Of a DNA stretch of 64,000 bases, positions 59,880 to 64,000 are shown in pieces. The DNA comes from Lichenostomus cassidix (lineage: Eukaryota > Chordata > Aves > Passeriformes > Meliphagidae). Location: positions 150,292,656 through 150,356,655 of the forward strand of contig CM039182.1 in the NCBI GenBank assembly GCA_008360975.2, in the 5' to 3' direction. The position numbers were made by a program, and so were the translations under genes. Under the pieces are notes generated by a model. The model was not told the DNA's origin. It worked only from the letters and a program-made list of their open reading frames with translations, and ran no database searches. The number at the start of each line of letters is the position of its first letter. Position 1 is the stretch's first letter.

Positions 59880-60480
59880 ACAGAAAATCCAGGTTGCTCC
59901 TTCAGCACACGTTTTATTTCTGCCAAACCACAGCCACGCTCTTGTCCCCCACTAAAAAGGGCTGGAAAAGGAAATGTCTCCATTCATGGAGTTCAGAGAC
60001 AACATCTCTGAATGTTGCCACAGCCTCAAATGTTCTTCTTCCCCTTTCCTCTCAAGCCAACAAAACATTCCCTTGAAACTTTCTGTTCTCCATTTCCCTT
60101 TTTTTTTTTTCCCTCATTTTTTGCAACGTCAGGAAAACCCCTCTGGAAATCCTTCACTCTCCTCTTCCTCCAATCCCCGAGGTGGTTTCCCACTTTTTAC
60201 AAGTCAGCCAGGCTGCAGCTGGTTTGTTTTCCCTTTACTCCAGGAAGGGAAAAGCAGCAAATGCTCCATCACCTCCCCTTCCCTGCCTGCGCCAATTCAG
60301 ATAAATCAGCCAAAATTCCATCTCCCCATCCGTCTGAAAGCCCCATCATTGCTCAGATGAAGGAGCAGCCAAGCAGATCTGCTGAGTTCCCTTCCCCAAC
60401 CCGGCTGAGTCACCATTCCTGGAGGGATTGAAAAGACATGGAAATGTGGCACTTGGGGACATTGCCTTGGGGTGAACACA
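59880..60480. other. No gene recognised
   Basis: Pyrimidine-rich unique-looking sequence with frames of 128 and 139 codons that show no domain. Confidence 0.4.
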
Positions 60481-60484
60481 GCAA

Positions 60485-60545
60485 TTAGCGGCGGCACTTG
60501 ATGAACATAAAGGGCTTTTCCAACCTAAATGACTCCACGATTTAG
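60485..60545 (+). mobile_element. CR1 3' end remnant
   Basis: GGGCTTTTCCAACCTAAATG followed by ACTCCACGATT, the CR1 terminal block. Confidence 0.6.
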
Positions 60546-60904
60546 ATCACCTGATGGGCCAGGGGAGGTGAGGAATCCTGCCAGACTGAAACTGTGGAAA
60601 TTCACTCTGGAAAACAGGAGGATGAGGTTTTTTTCCACCCAGGAGGATCAATAATCTGTTGGACAAAGAGCAAAACCTTGACTCATCCCCAGGAGAGAAC
60701 ACAGCATGGGAAGGTTTATGATGTGCACAGCTCTGGCCAGTGGATTTATATTCCCAAATCTCTAGGATGCAACAATCAGGGATGGATCCCAGTGGAGCTT
60801 CCAGCTGCTCAAACAACTTCTGTGGGGAAAGGAATTGCCTGTAGAGCCCCAGCCATCCTTGGCTTGGGGACATCAGAGCTACATCCAGCTCTGGGATCAT
60901 CTGC

Positions 60905-61330
60905 ACAAGGAGATGGAGCTGCTGGAGCAAAGCCAGAGGAGACCATAGAGGTGCTCCAGGGGCTGGGAGAGCTGGGAATGTCCAGCCTGGAGAAGAGAAG
61001 GCTCCAGGGAGGGCTTAGAGCCACTTCCAGTGCCTCAAGGGGCTCCAGGAGAGCTGGAGAGGGACTTGGGACAAGGGATGGAGGGACAGGACACAGGGAA
61101 TGGCTGCACACTGCCAGAGGGCAGGGTTAGATGGGATTTTGGGAAGGAATTCTTCCCTGGGATGGTGGAGAGCCCCTGGAATGGAATTCCCAGAGAATCT
61201 GAGGCTGCCCCATCCCTGGGAGTGTCCAAGGCCAGGTTGGATGGGACTTGGAGCAACCTGGGATAGTGGAAGTTGTCCCTGCCCATGGCATGGATTTGGA
61301 AAGAGATGATCTTAAAACATTCCACAGTTC
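60905..61330 (+). mobile_element. CR1 LINE 3' fragment
   Basis: CCAGCCTGGAGAAGAGAAGG, GGGACAGGACACAGGGAATG, GGAAGGAATTCTTCCCTGGG and GGAGCAACCTGGGATAGTGG blocks. The last part of the 3' end is missing where the next CR1 begins. Confidence 0.9.
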
Positions 61331-61713
61331 TTCCACAGAAGGACCAGAAGGAGGATCCAGGAAACTCCAGGCCTGTCAGCCTGACCTTGATGCCCAGCAA
61401 GATTATGGAACAGATCATCTTGAGTGCCAAACAGTACCTACAGCATGGCCAGGGGATCAGACCCAGCCAGCAGGGGTTTAGGAGGAGCAGGTCGTTTTTG
61501 ACCAACCTGATCTCACTGATCTCCTTAATCCTATGACCAGCTGACCTGTCTGGTTGATACAGGAAAGGCTGTGGATGTTGTCTACCTGGATTTAAGCAAA
61601 GCCTTTGTCATCATCTCCCACAGCATCCTCCTGGACAAGCTGGCAGCCCACAGCAAGCTGAGGGGATTTCAGGATCTCCCAGAAGTTCTGTAAAAACTGT
61701 TGAACATGGGGAT

Positions 61714-61762
61714 AAAATCCAAATCAGTGCAATGAAAAGAAAATGTAACTGATTTGGATTTT
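61714..61762. repeat. Perfect 15-bp inverted repeat
   Basis: AAAATCCAAATCAGT at 61714-61728 is the exact reverse complement of 61748-61762, with a 19-nt loop, inside the CR1. Confidence 0.9.
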
Positions 61763-61861
61763 TTTTTTCCTGGCTAAGCTAGATGGGCAGAGTCCAGTAA
61801 GATGAAGTTTAACAAATCCAAGTGCCAAGTCCTGCTTTGGCCACAACAAGCCCTGCAGTGC

Positions 61862-61965
61862 CACAGGCTGGGGACAGAGTGGCTGGACAGTGGCCAGGCA
61901 GAAAGGGACGTGGCACAGGCTGGGGACAGAGTGGCTGGACAGTGGCCAGGCAGAAAGGGACCTGG
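61862..61965. repeat. 52-bp tandem duplication
   Basis: Two nearly identical 52-bp units starting CACAGGCTGGGGACAGAGTG, differing at one base near the end, within the CR1. Confidence 0.92.
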
Positions 61966-62599
61966 GGGTAACTGGTTGACAGCTGACTGAATATGAGCCA
62001 GCAGCGTGCCCAGGTGGCCAAGGAGGCCAGTGGCATCCTGGCCTGGATCAGGAATGGTGTGGCCAGCAGGACCAGGGAGGTCATTCTCCCCCTGAACTCA
62101 GCACTGGTGAGGCCACACCTCCAGTGCAGTGGCCAGTTCTGGGCCACTGAGTTCAGGAAGGACATTGAGACGCTTGAAGGTGTCCAGAGGAGGGCAACAG
62201 GACTGGTGAAGGGCTTGGAACACAAACCCAGTGCAGAGCAGCTGAGGGAGCTGGGCTTGTTCAGCCTGGAAAACACTCAGGGGTGACCTTATTGCTCCAC
62301 AACTCTTGTCCCAGGCAAGAACCGACAGAACAAGAGGACAGAGTCTTAAGCTGCACCAAGGGAAGTTTAGGTTAGACATTGGGAAAAATTTCCTCACTGA
62401 AGGAGTGATTTGGCACTGGAATTGTCAGCCCAGGGAGGTGGTGGAGTCACCATCCCTGGAGGTGTTTAATAAAAGACTGGATGTGGCTCTCAGTGTCTTG
62501 GTTAATTGATGAGGTTTTAGGTCATTGGTTGGACTTGATGATCTTAAAGGTCTTTTCCAACCTAGTTAATTCTGTGATTCTGTGGGATTGCTGCCTTTA

Positions 62600-63460
62600 A
62601 CAGAGGACAGCTATGGAGCTGATATCCAAGGATAATCTGGCTCTGGCTCTGCCCAGGAAAAGGACAAGCAGCTGAGGCCAAGATGCATCACGGGAAATTC
62701 CAACCAGACCCAAGGAAGGAAAAGCTTTGCCAGGGCAGGCAGTGATTCATCTCCAAAAACAGCGATCCTCAAACAGGGCAGAGGAATCTCCCTCTGTGGA
62801 AACACTGAAATTCACTTTTAGAAAACACTGAACAACTCGGCAAAAGCATTTTTCTCTCCTCTGAGGAACAGGCTGAACTCCAACCCTCCAGAGGCCACCC
62901 CAACCCAGGATTTCTGAGAAGAACCTGGGCGGGGCAGCAGATGCCAAAGCAAGACAAGAGGACCTTCTCACCACCTCCTCCCACTCCTCAATTTATCTTC
63001 TACATCCCCTCTGTCATCACTGCCTGGGGCCATCAGTGTGGGACATCCCCAGGCTGAAGGCAGGGGACAATCTTCCCACCTCCCATTTATTTTTTTTATA
63101 TATTTTTGGGGTTTGGGGTTTTTGTTTTGTGTTTCAAAGCTCCATTACGTCACTAAGCCAGCCCTAAGCTCATCCACTACCAGCCTGAGCAGTCACCTCT
63201 GTCCCTGGTGGATTTTGGGTGAGGTCTCCTCCCACCCACAGAGAACAAAAGGCTTTTGTGAAAAGCAAATTAGGCAACCAAGAAGTCACAGGGGAAGGCG
63301 TCACTTCTGGTTTTGTCACAACCCGCAGCTTCCCTTTTTTAAGTAAAAAAAAGGAAGCCACCAGAATGGAAAAATGTTAAAATTCTGACCCTGAATTCCA
63401 CCAAATGCTGTCATTATCTTGATTTTGGGTTACCCAAAGGCCTTAAACACAGGTTTTCCT
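62600..63460. other. No gene recognised
   Basis: Unique-looking sequence with short frames only. Confidence 0.4.
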
Positions 63461-63464
63461 CTGC

Positions 63465-63640
63465 CTACAACATCATAGAAAGTTGGAAGAGACCTTTAGG
63501 ATCATCAAGTCCAACCACCAACCCAACACCACCACAGTCACCACTAAACAGTGTCCTCAAGTGCCAATTCCACAGGTTTTTTGAGCATTTCCAGGGATGG
63601 AGACTTCAGAAAAACAGAGTTGAAACCATGCCTGGAATGG
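63465..63640 (-). mobile_element. CR1 3' fragment
   Basis: GACCTTTAGGATCATCAAG, GTCCAACCACCAACCC and TTCCAGGGATGGAGAC blocks in reverse. Confidence 0.83.
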
Positions 63641-63914
63641 CCAAAGTGAGGAGGGACCGTCTGAGCACACCAGTATTGCTTGGAGTAATCAAATAACCCC
63701 AAATTATTGGGATGGGAGAGGGATCCTCCTCTCTGGGATGAGAGCATGATCCTGCTCCACAGGGTCCTGATGGAAAACCCCATCAGATTAAAAATGGGGA
63801 GATCTGTGGAATTCTTCCAGAAATATCTGGAGGATTCCAGAAAAAAACAGGGTGAGGATGGACAGGACCATTTGGGACAGCAACAACCCAGCCTGTCAGG
63901 AGTTACTCCCTTAT

Positions 63915-64000
63915 TTTATAGGATCACAGGATGGTTTGGACTGAAAGGAACCTTAAATCTCATCCAGTTCCACCCTCCTGCCATGGGCAGGTTCACCTTC
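63915..64000 (-). mobile_element. CR1 3' fragment, runs off the window
   Basis: GGATCACAGGATGGTTTGGAC, GGAACCTTAAATCTCATCC and CTGCCATGGGCAGG at the right edge. Confidence 0.83.

Larger units (their letters stand above)
61330..62590 (+). mobile_element. CR1 LINE with decayed reverse-transcriptase remnant
   Basis: About 1.26 kb of one CR1. 61355-61510 translates to PVSLTLMPSKIMEQIIL and QGIRPSQQGF, and 61558-61650 to VVYLDLSKAF then SHSILLDKLAAH, which are CR1 ORF2 reverse-transcriptase regions (the YLD of motif A). A stop and frame changes separate the pieces and the second motif-A Asp is replaced, so it is inactive. The 3' region continues to 62590 with GGCACTGGAATTGTCAGCCC, TTGATGATCTTAAAGGTC and two ATTCTGTG octamers. 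Confidence 0.9.

Noticed and set aside
1..64000. CRISPR arrays, bacterial operons, rRNA or tRNA genes
   Set aside because: None seen; the sequence is vertebrate, with introns, CR1 and LTR repeats. The 26.8-kb tandem array has no spacers and is a minisatellite.

Overview
The window is vertebrate nuclear DNA, almost certainly from a bird (possibly a passerine). About forty truncated CR1 retrotransposon 3' ends are scattered through it, many finishing in the ATTCTGTG-type tails typical of avian CR1. Several endogenous-retrovirus LTRs of avian character are also present. Coding sequence is sparse and split by introns with ordinary GT/AG splice sites, so most long open frames are chance frames.

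The genic content is a tandem array of four small Ly6/uPAR (three-finger, LU domain) genes, all on the minus strand, read from right to left: LY6-D (about 49.3-45.8 kb), LY6-C (32.0-27.9 kb), LY6-B (24.3-19.6 kb) and LY6-A (14.9-10.0 kb). All have the same architecture. A 52-nt coding part of exon 1 carries a 17-residue signal peptide. A 120-nt exon 2 carries the first five cysteines, and exon 3 carries the last five plus the tail. Both introns are phase 1. The ten cysteines have the same spacing in all four up to the fifth, and differ by at most one residue after it. A, B and C end in a hydrophobic C-terminus suited to GPI anchoring. D stops 13 residues after the last LU cysteine and has an extra cysteine, so it looks secreted. 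A, B and C share a nearly identical TATA box and downstream element 55-63 bp upstream of the ATG. D has a variant of it at a similar distance.

Layout: 1-110 is CpG-rich, perhaps the edge of a promoter island. 110-10,000 has no recognised gene, only CR1 pieces and a retroviral repeat fragment near 3.8 kb. 10.0-32.0 kb holds genes A, B and C. Between and inside them are CR1 pieces, a zinc-finger-like relic (16.6-17.5 kb), an unexplained 172-codon plus-strand frame in intron 1 of A (13.06-13.58 kb), a 23-bp minisatellite (26.8-27.1 kb) and an LTR in intron 2 of C. 32.0-45.8 kb is a 14-kb gene-poor gap. 45.8-49.3 kb is gene D. 49.3-64 kb contains only repeats: CR1 copies, a nested LTR cluster (56.8-59.9 kb) and a decayed CR1 with reverse-transcriptase remnants (61.3-62.6 kb).

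I did not find a convincing wholly new system. The most interesting material is the Ly6 array itself: a lineage-specific set of surface or secreted three-finger proteins with a shared core promoter, one member of which has lost its anchor.
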